Shown: positions 8,997 to 18,668, numbered from the stretch's first letter. The stretch: 64,000 nt of DNA from Chryseobacterium sp. (GCA_031277615.1 JAITMC010000019.1:62001-126000); one strand, 5' to 3'. Notes: generated by a model from the sequence alone, not told the origin. Program-made: numbers and translations.

Positions 8997-9875
8997 TTAT
9001 TTTTTTATGAATTTTTCTGTAATTCTACCTTCGCTAGTTTCAAAATTGATGATATAGCTTCCGGAACTGAGATGTTGAACATCAATTTTATTATTATTTA
9101 AATTGACATTCATTTTTCTTCCGCTTATGTCGAAAATTTCAATATTGTTAATTTTTTCTTTAGATTTTATAGTTAGGACATCAGATACCGGATTTGGATA
9201 AATAGAAATTGAGGAAACTTTCGTGGCAATTTCGGAGGTACTTAGTGTTCCTGTTGTAGTAACTTTGAAGTCATCAATAAATAAAGCAAACTGATCATCA
9301 GAAACGCATTGTATAGCAATATATACAGGTTGGCCTGCATAGGCATCTAAATTAAAAGTATACTCATTCCATGTAATAGCCGAAGGGGTTACTAGAATGT
9401 TTGGGTTAATTCTGGTAAAACTTGTTGTGTCAGTATTGGTAGTGGATACCCAGACATTAAATTTTTCCGCTCCATAACGAGCACTTAATGGCCTGCCCCA
9501 AAAGCTAACATTATTCCCTGAAGATCCTAATGTAATTCTGGGGCTTATCAGCCAATCATTATTGACTAATGGAGGCGGGTTAGAAACATTAAAACAAACC
9601 ATGGCCTTATCTCCTGTTCTGGCTGTGAGTTCTGGATTAGTAGAGGGGGATGGATTAAAAACGATATAAGCTTTAGGAATGCCCTGGTGGGGAAATTGAA
9701 CGCCATCTATTACATATGAATCTTTCCCGTCTAAATCTGTTAATGTCCAGTTTCCGACAGAGCCGGTAGCATAGGCAAAATTTTCATAATTTTCAAAACT
9801 GTCTTCAAAAATAACCGTTTGTGCATTCGTAAGACATAATCCTAAAAGGACGGACAAGGTAAATAGTTTTTTCAT
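8997..9875 (-). CDS. Secreted T9SS cargo with cleaved-adhesin (choice-of-anchor J) domain
   Basis: A signal peptide (MKKLFTLSVLLGLCLTNAQ) opens the protein. Next comes a ~190-residue beta-jelly-roll of the cleaved-adhesin type (FEDSFENYENF at the front, NDWLISPRITL in the middle, LFIDDFKV at the end). A C-terminal type A sorting domain follows (SIYPNPVSDVLTIKS ... IFDISGRKM ... GSYIINF). It should cross the outer membrane by the type IX system and be anchored or released. I start at 9875 because a longer frame from 9902 would begin on the promoter's -7 element. The adhesin-like domain may bind glycans or proteins; no catalytic residues are recognisable. Confidence 0.88.
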   Translation of the reverse strand: MKKLFTLSVLLGLCLTNAQTVIFEDSFENYENFAYATGSVGNWTLTDLDGKDSYVIDGVQFPHQGIPKAYIVFNPSPSTNPELTARTGDKAMVCFNVSNPPPLVNNDWLISPRITLGSSGNNVSFWGRPLSARYGAEKFNVWVSTTNTDTTSFTRINPNILVTPSAITWNEYTFNLDAYAGQPVYIAIQCVSDDQFALFIDDFKVTTTGTLSTSEIATKVSSISIYPNPVSDVLTIKSKEKINNIEIFDISGRKMNVNLNNNKIDVQHLSSGSYIINFETSEGRITEKFIKK

Positions 9876-9899
9876 AATATAAAGTTTTTTGGTTTTAGC

Positions 9900-9907
9900 C
9901 AAATCTA
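9900..9907 (-). promoter_or_regulatory. -7 promoter element of the T9SS adhesin gene
   Basis: The minus strand reads TAGATTTG, a full TAnnTTTG match, 24 nt before the start codon at 9875. No clear -33 TTG is visible. The surrounding 9903-10049 is AT-rich and has no gene. Confidence 0.5.
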
Positions 9908-10049
9908 ATTATATTTTTATTGAATTACTATTTTATATCTTGTTTGTTTGTTTTATTGTGGGGTATTTGGTGATTTTTGGTTTATTTATTTTAATATTTT
10001 AATTGTTTTTTAATTGTTTAATGTAAAATATTAATCAGTGGCTTTAAGT

Positions 10050-10550
10050 TTAAGGGTTTTCCTTTGAAATTTCCTCATGATGTTTGAGATATAAAGGGAG
10101 GGCAGCAGAGCCGTACCACGGGAATATTTCATAACTGAAAACTCCGGCCTGTACGGCGGGATCTGTTTTTACCCATTGTTCAGCTTCCTCTTTGGATTTT
10201 GTATTGAAAATAAACATACCCCGGTAATTTTCTTTATTCTTTTCCAAAAACGGACCGGCCACCACAATTTTTCCTTCATCGGCCAGTTTTTTGATATTTC
10301 CCATATGTCCTTTCATCAGTTCACTCATTTTGGCTTTGTCATCAATTTTAGACGTTCCTGTAGTAAGCATCACAATCGTGTAGGCTTTCATACCATATTG
10401 GTCCGCACCCAGCGATTTTGCCAGCTGTTCGTTAAATCCGGAAGCTCCGGGCTTGCCGGGTTCTCCGTTTTTTCCATCCTGTCCTTTGGTATAGACAAAA
10501 CAAGATGACATCAGCAGGCTGGCAAGGAGTAGTGTGAAAATATTTTTCAT
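10050..10550 (-). CDS. YCII-domain lipoprotein with short collagen-like segment
   Basis: The lipobox LMSSC predicts a lipid-anchored protein (Cys17). Residues 23-38 are five Gly-X-Y triplets (GQDGKNGEPGKPGASG), a small collagen-like stretch acting as spacer after the anchor. The rest (~50-150) is a YCII fold with the usual pattern (HMGNIKKLADEGKIVVAGPF, FIFNTKSKEEAEQWVKTDPAVQAGVF). YCII proteins form ferredoxin-like dimers and several are small-molecule hydrolases or dehalogenase-like, but the substrate here is unknown. A periplasmic, lipid-anchored YCII is less common than the cytosolic form. pncB lies 16 nt upstream in the same direction, so the two may be co-transcribed. Confidence 0.82.
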   Translation of the reverse strand: MKNIFTLLLASLLMSSCFVYTKGQDGKNGEPGKPGASGFNEQLAKSLGADQYGMKAYTIVMLTTGTSKIDDKAKMSELMKGHMGNIKKLADEGKIVVAGPFLEKNKENYRGMFIFNTKSKEEAEQWVKTDPAVQAGVFSYEIFPWYGSAALPLYLKHHEEISKENP

Positions 10551-10566
10551 GGTGGTGGTTTTTAGA

Positions 10567-11745
10567 CTAGTCTTTTATTCTTAAAAATTCTTTGGCCAGT
10601 TCGATCATTTTGGGATCTCCGGTATATTTTCCGTGCTCATCAGACAGTTTTACCGTAGGGATCCATTCCTGGTTGGTTGCCTGTACCCCGATCAGTTTCA
10701 TTACAATATTCATAGGTTTTAAGCCAACATCATTGGTAAGGTTGGTTCCTATTCCGAAAGAAATGCCGATTTTTCCTCTGCAGTAATTGGTGATTTCCTC
10801 TACCTTTTCCAGATTCAGGGCATCAGAGAAAATAATGTATTTAAACATTGGATTGATACCGTTATTTTGATAGTGCGCTATAGTTTTGTCGGCAAATTCA
10901 AGAGGGTCACCACTGTCATGACGTACCCCGTCAAATAATTTTGCAAACTTTTTATCAAACTGCTGAAAGAAAACATCTGTAGTGTACGTATCTGATAAGG
11001 CGACTCCGAGATCACCTCTATAAACATCTACCCAGTGTTCCAGGGCCAGCTCGTTGGCCATCTTGAATCCGTATTCTGCAGCATGGAACATAAACCATTC
11101 ATGAGCGTGTGTGCCAATTGGCTTTACGCCGTATTTCATCGCAAAATGAACATTGGAGCTTCCGATAAATGTTGACTCTTTCTTCTGCGTTAACGCTTCC
11201 ATCACCAGATTCTGAACTTTATAGGAATGCCTTCTGCGGGTGCCGAATTCAGCAAAGGTTACTCCCAGTTTTCCTAATGAGTCGGCTTTTTCAAGAGTTC
11301 TGTTCATAACAATCTCATTGGAATCTCTTTCCATATGATTCATCTCGTAATGCAGTTCACTGATAAGAGCTAATAAAGGGACTTCCCATAGAATGGTCCG
11401 GTACCATAATCCTTCCACAGTTACACTGAGTTCGCTTCCTTCCTGGTGGATCTTTACTTCAGACGGATCATAATGGTAGCCTTCTAAAAAATCAAGATAA
11501 GGAAGATCAATATACGGACAGGTTTTGGCCATGAATTTTTTCTCCTCTTTTGTGAGTTTTAATTCAGCCATTTTATTCACTGCTTCTTTAAGGGCCGCAT
11601 CAAAGCCTGGGGGGAAATGATGCTTTCCCCGGTTGATGAATTCATACTTTACAATGGAACTCGGGAATAATTTTACCACTGCATTCTGCATGGTTATTTT
11701 GTAGAAATCGTTATCTAAGATGGAGTTTAATCGAACGTCGTGCAT
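10567..11745 (-). CDS. pncB: Nicotinate phosphoribosyltransferase
   Basis: It converts nicotinate and PRPP (with ATP) to nicotinate mononucleotide in the Preiss-Handler NAD salvage route, in the cytoplasm. Family motifs are clear: NDFYKITMQNAV at the N-terminus, EFGTRRRHS, the GTHAHEW segment with the conserved histidine region, and RHDSGDPLEF near the phosphate-binding site. At 392 aa it has the length of bacterial PncB. The start at 11745 lies about 20 nt after a full -7 element (minus strand TATATTTG). The YCII lipoprotein gene follows after 16 nt. Confidence 0.95.
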   Translation of the reverse strand: MHDVRLNSILDNDFYKITMQNAVVKLFPSSIVKYEFINRGKHHFPPGFDAALKEAVNKMAELKLTKEEKKFMAKTCPYIDLPYLDFLEGYHYDPSEVKIHQEGSELSVTVEGLWYRTILWEVPLLALISELHYEMNHMERDSNEIVMNRTLEKADSLGKLGVTFAEFGTRRRHSYKVQNLVMEALTQKKESTFIGSSNVHFAMKYGVKPIGTHAHEWFMFHAAEYGFKMANELALEHWVDVYRGDLGVALSDTYTTDVFFQQFDKKFAKLFDGVRHDSGDPLEFADKTIAHYQNNGINPMFKYIIFSDALNLEKVEEITNYCRGKIGISFGIGTNLTNDVGLKPMNIVMKLIGVQATNQEWIPTVKLSDEHGKYTGDPKMIELAKEFLRIKD

Positions 11746-11764
11746 AATATGTGTAATTTTAACG

Positions 11765-11772
11765 CAAATATA
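11765..11772 (-). promoter_or_regulatory. -7 promoter element of pncB
   Basis: The minus strand reads TATATTTG (TAnnTTTG), 19 nt before the pncB start. It lies just past the dps terminator, so pncB is transcribed separately from dps. Confidence 0.55.
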
Positions 11773-11784
11773 ATCATTTAAAAT

Positions 11785-11817
11785 AAAAATCGTCTAAATG
11801 TAAGACGATTTTTTTAT
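11785..11817 (-). terminator. Terminator between dps and pncB
   Basis: A perfect 11-bp stem, AAAAATCGTCT (11785-11795) with AGACGATTTTT (11803-11813), has a 7-nt loop. A/T runs on both sides would allow termination in either direction. It ends the dps transcript on the minus strand. Confidence 0.8.
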
Positions 11818-11838
11818 TTTTCGGATGATTTTTCCAGG

Positions 11839-12315
11839 TTACTTCCCTAAATAAGAGTTGTACATCCATACTTCTTTTTCCTGTTCGGTGATGTAGTCGC
11901 TCATCTGGGAGTTGGTCCCTTCATCTCCGGCCTGGTCTGTAATATCCAGAAGTTCTCTCTGAAGATCAATAACCACTTTGAATGAATTTAAAATAAGTTC
12001 TACGCTCTTGGTAGCATCGCTTACTTCTTTACTCTCTTTAATAGTAGCCACTTTCAGGTAATCTGAATAATTATGAGCCGGAGTAGCCCCTAAGGTAAGA
12101 ATTCTTTCTGCAATTTCATCAATTTTTAATACCAGGCTGTTGTAAAGTTCTTCAAATTTCGGGTGCAGGGTAAAGAACTGGTCTCCTTTGATATTCCAGT
12201 GTGAGCCTCTCGTATTTTGGTAAAATACCGAATAGTTCGCCAAAAGGATGTTTAATTTTTCTGAAATGTTTTTACAGTCGGCTTCTTTCAAACCGATAAT
12301 GCTTGCATTTTTCAT
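11839..12315 (-). CDS. dps: Dps-family ferritin-like DNA protection protein
   Basis: A 158-aa protein forming, by family, a 12-subunit shell that oxidises and stores iron and shields DNA during starvation and oxidative stress. The inter-subunit ferroxidase ligands are all present with the right spacing: His39 (SHWNI), His51, Asp66 and Glu70 (KIDEIAER). There is no long Lys-rich N-terminal tail like that of E. coli Dps, so non-specific DNA binding may be weak. It is a single gene with its own -7 element (minus strand TAAATTTG at 12336-12343) and terminator. I found no OxyR-type site. Confidence 0.9.
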   Translation of the reverse strand: MKNASIIGLKEADCKNISEKLNILLANYSVFYQNTRGSHWNIKGDQFFTLHPKFEELYNSLVLKIDEIAERILTLGATPAHNYSDYLKVATIKESKEVSDATKSVELILNSFKVVIDLQRELLDITDQAGDEGTNSQMSDYITEQEKEVWMYNSYLGK

Positions 12316-12335
12316 AAGTTTATCTTTTATGCTAA

Positions 12336-12343
12336 CAAATTTA
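12336..12343 (-). promoter_or_regulatory. -7 promoter element of dps
   Basis: The minus strand reads TAAATTTG (TAnnTTTG), 20 nt before the dps start. No convincing -33 TTG is visible, which could mean an activator is needed. Confidence 0.5.
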
Positions 12344-12502
12344 GAAAATATTGTGCCGAAAAGCCTTTATTATCAATAGATGATAACTATAAGAAAATGT
12401 TTTAAAATAGTTTGGAAGTATCAGTTTAATCGGAAAAACAATAATGATTTTCTTTTTACAACGGATGATGCTTATCTTTGGTGCTTTATATTGGTCTTAA
12501 AG

Positions 12503-14101
12503 ATGAAAGCATTCAGGAATATGGGATTGCGCAGCTTTCTGCTGTCGTTTGCCGTTTTTTTCTCAGTCTGTTTATTATATTATATCAGTTCAGTTTTGAA
12601 AACAGACGGTCATTATACCTACCTGCTGGATGATGCCTATATTCATCTTGCCATGGCAAAGAATTTTGCGTTCTATGAAGTCTGGGGAATGACGAAATAT
12701 CAGTTTTCATCCACATCTTCATCACCATTATTTACTTATTTGCTGAGTGTTCTGATTAAGATTTTCGGGAATAATGATCAGATTCCGCTGTATTTCAATA
12801 TGGTGTTCAGTATTGGGATTCTTTATGGGCTTTCTATATATTATGCAGGCGTTTTTAAAGAAGTAAAAAATACTGTTTTAGCGGTGCTTTTTACTGTATT
12901 TTTTATTGTACTTCCCTTGCATCTTCTATCCGGAATGGAACACGTTTTTCAGATATTCCTTTTTGTGGGGAATATCTTCTGCTTGTATCGACGGTATCAA
13001 AACCGCCTGGCAATATATGGTTTCTATTGCAGTTTGCTGCTGATGGGCCTGGTCCGTTTTGAAAGTATGTTCTATTTCGTTATTCTGGCTTGCATGTTTG
13101 CGGTGGTCCGAAAATGGAGAGATGCTGCATTGGTTTTGGGGTTGGGATTCATACCGATTGTTGCTTTTTGTGTTTTCAATCATCAGATGGACGGTTACTT
13201 TTTTCCTAATTCTGTTGTGGTAAAAGGAACAAAACTAAGCTTTGATTCTAATATCTTTCAGCAGCTTAAAGTAATATTACTGGATAACTTTTTACTGAAT
13301 ATCAGTTTCTATAAGGTTGGGATTTTTCCTATTCTCATGACTCTTATTTTCATCGGCAGGGATCTCAGAACAAAGAATATAGGTGAAGTATTGAAATCAA
13401 ACTTTTTACTGATTGTATTCTGCTTACTGATGATCTGCCATTCCATGTTTGCCGATCTGAAAGGGCTTTTCCGTTATGAAGCCTATATTCTTACCGGATT
13501 CTGTATGCTGCTGATTCCGCGGATGAAAGACTTCTTTTCCGGTTTTAATGATTATATAAAGAAGGAAAAGCTGCTCAGTATATTGATAGCCGCCAATGTT
13601 CTGCTTCTGGTCTATAAAGGATGGGTTGCTCATAAAGTGATGAAGGATGGCGGAAAAAATATTTATGAGCAGCAGGTACAGTCTGCCAGATTCCTGCACG
13701 AGTTTTATAATACTTCCAGAGTGGTAGCCAATGATATCGGAGCAGTGAGCTATTATACGGATATTCATTTACTGGATATTGCAGGTCTGGGATCTGTAGA
13801 AACCGTGCCTTTCAATGAGAACAAAAAAAAGTTCGGACCGGAATTTGAAAATTTCCTTACACAATACTGTAATGAGCATCAATATGATATTGCTGTGGTC
13901 TATGAAGGATGGCTTCAGGGCCATGTTCCCAAAAACTGGAGAAAAGCAGCGGTTTTGAAGATTGCAGAAAAAGTAACTGTCGCAAGGCTGGAAGTGTCTG
14001 TTTATTCTATTGATGAAAAGAATCTGGAACAGCTGAAGCAAAATATCAGAAAATTCGCATGGAATAAAAACGTTACCGTCACAATTGAGGATGAAAGGTA
14101 A
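12503..14101 (+). CDS. Polytopic membrane protein, probable GT-C-type glycosyltransferase
   Basis: This 532-aa protein has about ten hydrophobic helices and a ~130-residue soluble C-terminus. An early loop reads LLDDAYIHLAMAKNFAF; an Asp-Asp pair after TM1 is the catalytic signature of GT-C glycosyltransferases that use lipid-linked sugars, which is why I place it there. I choose ATG 12503. A longer frame from 12380 would begin before the -7 element TATCTTTG (12473-12480), and the shorter start puts a transmembrane segment at the N-terminus. It sits alone before the rpsL operon. The sugar donor and acceptor are unknown, and it could be another multi-pass envelope protein. Confidence 0.6.
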   Translation: MKAFRNMGLRSFLLSFAVFFSVCLLYYISSVLKTDGHYTYLLDDAYIHLAMAKNFAFYEVWGMTKYQFSSTSSSPLFTYLLSVLIKIFGNNDQIPLYFNMVFSIGILYGLSIYYAGVFKEVKNTVLAVLFTVFFIVLPLHLLSGMEHVFQIFLFVGNIFCLYRRYQNRLAIYGFYCSLLLMGLVRFESMFYFVILACMFAVVRKWRDAALVLGLGFIPIVAFCVFNHQMDGYFFPNSVVVKGTKLSFDSNIFQQLKVILLDNFLLNISFYKVGIFPILMTLIFIGRDLRTKNIGEVLKSNFLLIVFCLLMICHSMFADLKGLFRYEAYILTGFCMLLIPRMKDFFSGFNDYIKKEKLLSILIAANVLLLVYKGWVAHKVMKDGGKNIYEQQVQSARFLHEFYNTSRVVANDIGAVSYYTDIHLLDIAGLGSVETVPFNENKKKFGPEFENFLTQYCNEHQYDIAVVYEGWLQGHVPKNWRKAAVLKIAEKVTVARLEVSVYSIDEKNLEQLKQNIRKFAWNKNVTVTIEDER

Positions 14102-14150
14102 CTGTCTGTTAATTAATTTTTAATAAAAAAAATTATTTATAAATAACTGC

Positions 14151-14180
14151 TTGTTAATTAAAAAATAATTACTATTTTTG
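14151..14180 (+). promoter_or_regulatory. Promoter of rpsL-rpsG-fusA-rpsJ
   Basis: TTG (14151-14153), a 19-nt spacer and TATTTTTG (14173-14180) give a strong Bacteroidota promoter, 24 nt before the rpsL start. Confidence 0.75.
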
Positions 14181-14204
14181 CACCCTAAAATAAAAAGCAA
14201 TTAA

Positions 14205-14618
14205 ATGCCTACTATTCAACAATTAGTAAGAAAAGGAAGAGCCACGCTTGCCAAGAAGAGCAAATCGGCTGCCCTTGATTCTTGTCCACAAAGACGTGGA
14301 GTATGTACGAGAGTATATACTACTACACCTAAGAAACCTAACTCTGCACTTAGAAAAGTAGCAAGGGTAAGACTTTCAAACGGTAAAGAAGTTAACGCCT
14401 ATATCCCGGGCGAAGGACATAATCTTCAAGAGCACTCGATAGTATTGGTTAGAGGCGGAAGGGTGAAAGACCTACCGGGAGTACGTTACCACATCGTAAG
14501 AGGTGCATTAGACACCGCTGGTGTAAATGGAAGAACTCAGAGAAGATCTAAGTACGGAGCTAAGAGACCTAAACCAGGACAAGCTGCTGCAGCGCCTGCA
14601 AAAGGAAAGAAAAAATAA
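14205..14618 (+). CDS. rpsL: 30S ribosomal protein S12
   Basis: This decoding-centre protein of the small subunit is the site of streptomycin-resistance mutations. The conserved loops [21 protein letters not shown] and [13 protein letters not shown] are present, with the sensitive-type lysines (K in PKKPNS and in RVKDLPG). At 137 aa it is slightly longer than the E. coli form, owing to an Ala/Lys-rich tail ([12 protein letters not shown]). It is the first gene of the str operon; rpsG follows after 23 nt. Confidence 0.98.
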   Translation: MPTIQQLVRKGRATLAKKSKSAALDSCPQRRGVCTRVYTTTPKKPNSALRKVARVRLSNGKEVNAYIPGEGHNLQEHSIVLVRGGRVKDLPGVRYHIVRGALDTAGVNGRTQRRSKYGAKRPKPGQAAAAPAKGKKK

Positions 14619-14641
14619 TCATTAAATAAGGTACAGAAGCA

Positions 14642-15118
14642 ATGAGAAAGACAAAAGCGAAAAAAAGACCGTTGTTACCAGATCCGAAATTTAATGATCA
14701 ATTGGTAACGAGATTCGTAAACAACCTAATGCTAGACGGTAAGAAGTCTATCGCATTCAAAATTTTCTATGATGCATTGGATATCGTAGAAACTAAAAAA
14801 GGAGAAACTGAGAAAACAGCCCTTGAAATCTGGAAAGATGCATTAACGAACGTTATGCCTCACGTAGAAGTACGTTCCAGAAGAGTAGGTGGAGCTAACT
14901 TCCAGATTCCTATGCCAATCAGAGCTGATAGAAAAATTTCTATGGCAATGAAATGGTTAATTAGCTACTCTAAAAAGAGAAATGATAAGTCTATGGCTTT
15001 GAAATTAGCTAATGAAGTTGTAGCTGCTTCAAGAGAAGAAGGTGCAGCTTTCAAAAAGAAAACTGATACTCACAAAATGGCGGAAGCTAACAAAGCGTTT
15101 TCACACTTTAAATTCTAA
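14642..15118 (+). CDS. rpsG: 30S ribosomal protein S7
   Basis: This primary 16S rRNA-binding protein starts assembly of the 30S head. It is recognised from [46 protein letters not shown] and the C-terminal [10 protein letters not shown]. Its 158 aa match the family. In many bacteria S7 represses its own operon; I did not identify a binding site. fusA follows after 6 nt. Confidence 0.98.
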   Translation: MRKTKAKKRPLLPDPKFNDQLVTRFVNNLMLDGKKSIAFKIFYDALDIVETKKGETEKTALEIWKDALTNVMPHVEVRSRRVGGANFQIPMPIRADRKISMAMKWLISYSKKRNDKSMALKLANEVVAASREEGAAFKKKTDTHKMAEANKAFSHFKF

Positions 15119-15124
15119 TCTGAA

Positions 15125-17242
15125 ATGGGTAGAGATCTTAAATTTACAAGAAATATTGGTATTGCTGCTCACATTGATGCGGGTAAAACTACCACTACAG
15201 AAAGGATTTTATTCTATACAGGGGTAAACCACAAAATTGGAGAGGTTCACGATGGTGCTTCTACAATGGACTGGATGGAGCAGGAAGCAGAAAGAGGTAT
15301 TACTATTACTTCTGCTGCAACTACTTGTTCTTGGAACTTCCCAACAGATCAGGGAAAACCTGTTGCTGACACTAAACCTTACCACTTCAACATCATCGAT
15401 ACACCGGGACACGTTGACTTCACTGTAGAAGTAAACAGATCTTTGAGAGTATTAGATGGATTAGTATTCTTATTCTCTGCAGTAGATGGAGTAGAGCCTC
15501 AGTCTGAAACAAACTGGAGACTTGCTGACAACTACAAAGTTGCGAGAATGGGATTCGTAAACAAAATGGACAGACAAGGTGCTGACTTCCTTAACGTGGT
15601 AAACCAGGTTAAAGAAATGTTAGGATCTAACGCAGTTCCAATCGTTTTACCAATCGGTGCTGAAGAAGACTTTAAAGGTGTTGTAGACTTAATTAAAAAC
15701 AGAGCGATCATCTGGGATGAAGCTGGACAAGGTGCTACTTTCGAGGTAGTTCCAATTCCTGATGACATGAAAGATGAGGTTCTTGAATATAGAGAGAAAT
15801 TAGTAGAAGCTGTTTCTGAATATGACGAAACTTTGATGGAGAAATTCTTCGAAGATCCGGATTCAATTACAGAAGAAGAAATCAATGCTGCATTGAGAGC
15901 TGCTACTATCGATTTATCTATTATCCCAATGACTTGTGGTTCTTCATTCAAGAATAAAGGAGTACAGTTTATGTTGGATGCAGTATGTAAATACTTGCCT
16001 TCTCCATTGGATAAAGATGATATCAAAGGTACTGACCCAAGAACAGACGCTGAAATTACAAGAAAGCCATCTGTAGATGAGCCTTTCTCTGCTCTGGCAT
16101 TTAAGATTGCTACTGACCCGTTCGTGGGAAGATTAGCATTCTTCAGAGCATACTCTGGAAGACTGGATGCTGGTTCTTATATCTTGAACACTCGTTCAGG
16201 AGATAAAGAAAGAATCTCCAGAATCTATCAGATGCACGCTAACAAGCAAAACCCGGTAGAATATATTGAAGCTGGTGATATTGGTGCAGCGGTAGGATTC
16301 AAGTCTATCAAAACTGGTGATACGATGTGTGACGAGAAAAACCCAATCGTTCTTGAATCGATGGTTTTCCCTGATCCGGTAATCGGTATCGCTGTTGAGC
16401 CTAAAACTAAAGCTGACCAGGATAAAATGGGTAACGCTCTGGCTAAATTGGCTGAAGAAGATCCAACGTTTACGGTAAGAACTGACGAGGCTTCTGGACA
16501 AACGATCATCTCTGGTATGGGTGAGCTTCACCTAGATATCATTGTAGACCGTATGAAGAGAGAATTCAAGGTTGAAGTAAACCAGGGACAACCTCAGGTA
16601 GAGTACAAAGAAAACTTAACAAAAGTTGCTCAACACAGAGAAGTTTACAAAAAACAATCTGGTGGTAAAGGTAAATTTGCTGACATTGTATTTGAACTAG
16701 GACCTGCAGACGAAGGTAAAGTTGGTTTAGAATTCATCAATGAGATCAAAGGTGGTAACGTTCCTAGAGAATTTGTTCCTGCCATTGAAAAAGGATTTAA
16801 AGCTGCAATGAAGAACGGTCCATTGGCTGGTTTCGAAGTTGAAGGTATTAAAGTTACTCTTAAAGATGGATCTTTCCACGCAGTGGATTCTGACGCTCTT
16901 TCTTTCGAAATGGCTGCTAAGCTAGGATTTAAAGAAGCTGGTAAAGCTGCTAAACCGGTAATTATGGAGCCTATTATGAAACTGGAAGTTGTAACTCCGG
17001 AAGAATACATGGGTAACATCATTGGTGACCTTAACAAGAGAAGAGGTACAATCAGTGGTCAGGAAGAAAAGAACGGTGCTGTTGTAATCAAAGGTTCAGT
17101 TCCACTTTCTGAAATGTTTGGATATGTTACTACTCTAAGAACACTTTCATCAGGAAGAGCTACTTCTTCTATGGAATTAGAGAAGTACCAGGCTACTCCA
17201 CAAAACGTTGCTGAAGAAATCATCGCTAAAGCAAAAGGTTAA
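15125..17242 (+). CDS. fusA: Elongation factor G
   Basis: This translational GTPase drives tRNA-mRNA translocation and, with RRF, ribosome recycling. The GTP-binding motifs are intact: G1 [15 protein letters not shown]3 DTPGHVDFT and G4 [10 protein letters not shown]. Domains II-V follow in order and the C-terminal part reads [20 protein letters not shown]. At 705 aa it has the standard length. Codons are strongly biased (AGA, AAA, GGT), as expected for a highly expressed gene. Long open frames on the opposite strand here are side-effects of this bias. Confidence 0.98.
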   Translation: MGRDLKFTRNIGIAAHIDAGKTTTTERILFYTGVNHKIGEVHDGASTMDWMEQEAERGITITSAATTCSWNFPTDQGKPVADTKPYHFNIIDTPGHVDFTVEVNRSLRVLDGLVFLFSAVDGVEPQSETNWRLADNYKVARMGFVNKMDRQGADFLNVVNQVKEMLGSNAVPIVLPIGAEEDFKGVVDLIKNRAIIWDEAGQGATFEVVPIPDDMKDEVLEYREKLVEAVSEYDETLMEKFFEDPDSITEEEINAALRAATIDLSIIPMTCGSSFKNKGVQFMLDAVCKYLPSPLDKDDIKGTDPRTDAEITRKPSVDEPFSALAFKIATDPFVGRLAFFRAYSGRLDAGSYILNTRSGDKERISRIYQMHANKQNPVEYIEAGDIGAAVGFKSIKTGDTMCDEKNPIVLESMVFPDPVIGIAVEPKTKADQDKMGNALAKLAEEDPTFTVRTDEASGQTIISGMGELHLDIIVDRMKREFKVEVNQGQPQVEYKENLTKVAQHREVYKKQSGGKGKFADIVFELGPADEGKVGLEFINEIKGGNVPREFVPAIEKGFKAAMKNGPLAGFEVEGIKVTLKDGSFHAVDSDALSFEMAAKLGFKEAGKAAKPVIMEPIMKLEVVTPEEYMGNIIGDLNKRRGTISGQEEKNGAVVIKGSVPLSEMFGYVTTLRTLSSGRATSSMELEKYQATPQNVAEEIIAKAKG

Positions 17243-17258
17243 TTTTTAAATTAAAGAA

Positions 17259-17564
17259 ATGTCACAAAGAATCAGAATAAAACTAAAATCTTACGATTAC
17301 AACTTGGTAGACAAGTCTGCTGAGAAAATCGTAAAAACGGTAAAGGCTACTGGTGCTGTTGTAAACGGTCCAATTCCATTGCCAACGAATAAGAGAATCT
17401 TCACAGTGTTGAGATCTCCGCACGTAAACAAGAAAGCAAGAGAGCAGTTCCAATTATCAGCTCACAAGAGACTGATGGATATCTACTCTTCTTCTTCTAA
17501 AACTGTTGATGCTCTAATGAAATTAGAACTTCCTTCAGGTGTAGATGTTGAAATTAAAGTGTGA
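17259..17564 (+). CDS. rpsJ: 30S ribosomal protein S10
   Basis: This small-subunit head protein, which also partners NusB in antitermination, is complete at 101 aa ([44 protein letters not shown]). It is the last gene of this transcript. The next ribosomal gene, rplC, normally its direct neighbour, is 17 kb away, with a strong terminator right behind rpsJ. Confidence 0.98.
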   Translation: MSQRIRIKLKSYDYNLVDKSAEKIVKTVKATGAVVNGPIPLPTNKRIFTVLRSPHVNKKAREQFQLSAHKRLMDIYSSSSKTVDALMKLELPSGVDVEIKV

Positions 17565-17591
17565 TAACTGCATACTTTGCAATGATTATAG

Positions 17592-17622
17592 AATCCGTTC
17601 CTTTTCAGGAGCGGATTTTTTT
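17592..17622 (+). terminator. Terminator after rpsJ
   Basis: An 11-bp stem, AATCCGTTCCT (17592-17602) with AGGAGCGGATT (17607-17617), has one G-T pair, a 4-nt loop and a tail of five T. It cleanly ends the str operon, so rplC cannot be read from here. Confidence 0.9.
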
Positions 17623-17701
17623 GTGCTAATCTTTTTAAAAAGGTTACTATTATAGTGTGCGGATTCAAAGTTTATCGATATTTTTGGCTCAAACTTATCC
17701 C

Positions 17702-18529
17702 ATGAAAAAACTCATCCTCTTATTATTTCCTTTACTGTTTAGTGCACAGACCCATTGCTTTGTTTATCTGTTTGAATATAAAAAAGATTCGTTGGCACAG
17801 GATTTTACTAAAACCAATATGATTCTGGACGTTAATCCCGATGATGTCAAATTTTATCCGTATTCTTACGCTCAGACTGATTCTCTGAATATTATTCGTG
17901 GCCAAAAAAGATCCAGATGGGATGATGACCTTCCTGCCATTATCAGGAAGAAGAATTCTTTTGAAAATACTTCATTGATTTTGATGAATGATTTGTTTTC
18001 TTTAAAATCAACGGATAAAATGAATTGGAAGCTTTTAAGTGATACAAAAGTTGACGGACAATATAATTTGCAGAAAGCAACAACAAGCTTTGGAGGCAGA
18101 CAATGGACTGCCTGGTTCTGTAAGGATATCAATCTAAGCGAAGGACCATACAAGTTCCGCGGACTTCCGGGGCTCATCTTTGAAATAGAAGACAGCAAGA
18201 GGAATTATATTTTTAAACTCGCTAAAAGCATGAAGTTTCCCAAGACCTATGAAACCCCGTTCCTGGAGAGTTTTATTGGAAAGAAACCTCTTCCTGTGAC
18301 TGAAAAGATCATTGCCAAAAAACAGCTGGAGCTCTACAATGATCCACTGCATGATGTTGCAGAAGCATTCAAATCTAATACCAACCCCGACAATACATTT
18401 TATGTTTTAGGAGTACAGATAAAAAGTCTGGATCAGTTAAAAGGAATGTCTGATGAAAGAAGAAAAATGATGCTTAAAGAAAACAATCCCATCGAAATTG
18501 ATAAAGCCGTAAGATATCCTGTAAATTAA
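17702..18529 (+). CDS. GLPGLI family secreted protein
   Basis: A Bacteroidota-specific secreted protein family of unknown function. The name-giving motif lies near residue 160 within KFRGLPGLIFEIED. A signal peptide (MKKLILLLFPLLFSAQ) opens the protein. I choose ATG 17702 because the upstream GTG frame from 17657 runs through the -7 element TATTTTTG (17679-17686). It is ~275 aa, beta-rich, with a charged C-terminus (ENNPIEIDKAVRYPVN). Members are often found near TonB-dependent receptors, and the next gene here is one. A second, more diverged member is at 49994-50803. Confidence 0.88.
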   Translation: MKKLILLLFPLLFSAQTHCFVYLFEYKKDSLAQDFTKTNMILDVNPDDVKFYPYSYAQTDSLNIIRGQKRSRWDDDLPAIIRKKNSFENTSLILMNDLFSLKSTDKMNWKLLSDTKVDGQYNLQKATTSFGGRQWTAWFCKDINLSEGPYKFRGLPGLIFEIEDSKRNYIFKLAKSMKFPKTYETPFLESFIGKKPLPVTEKIIAKKQLELYNDPLHDVAEAFKSNTNPDNTFYVLGVQIKSLDQLKGMSDERRKMMLKENNPIEIDKAVRYPVN

Positions 18530-18551
18530 AAAAATAGCAATATCCAATTAC

Positions 18552-18579
18552 AACCCTCCCTTTTACAGGAGGTTTTTTT
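18552..18579 (+). terminator. Terminator after the GLPGLI gene
   Basis: The stem CCTCC / GGAGG (with AA..TT extension) is followed by a run of seven T, 24-50 nt past the stop codon. Confidence 0.65.
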
Positions 18580-18624
18580 ATGCCGAAATATCAAAAATGT
18601 GAGATATATCAGACATGGTTATTT

Positions 18625-18654
18625 ATTTAGAATTAATAAAAATAACTACATTTG
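18625..18654 (+). promoter_or_regulatory. Promoter and possible metal-responsive operator of the siderophore-receptor gene
   Basis: TACATTTG (18647-18654) is a full -7 element 15 nt before the start. Upstream there is no TTG, but a 17-bp dyad TTATT-N7-AATAA (beginning near 18624) covers the place where RNA polymerase would bind. AT-rich dyads of this sort resemble Fur boxes. The match is weak because the region is AT-rich anyway. Confidence 0.4.
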
Positions 18655-18668
18655 CAAAAAGTTATTAG

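Noticed and set aside
12380-12502. 41-residue N-terminal extension of the GT-C-like protein
   Set aside because: It runs across the -7 promoter element at 12473-12480, so it would not be on the transcript; the ATG at 12503 fits better.
15532-16026. 164-aa minus-strand frame within fusA
   Set aside because: Antisense to EF-G with strong codon bias; composition is low-complexity Ser/Leu and it has no promoter.
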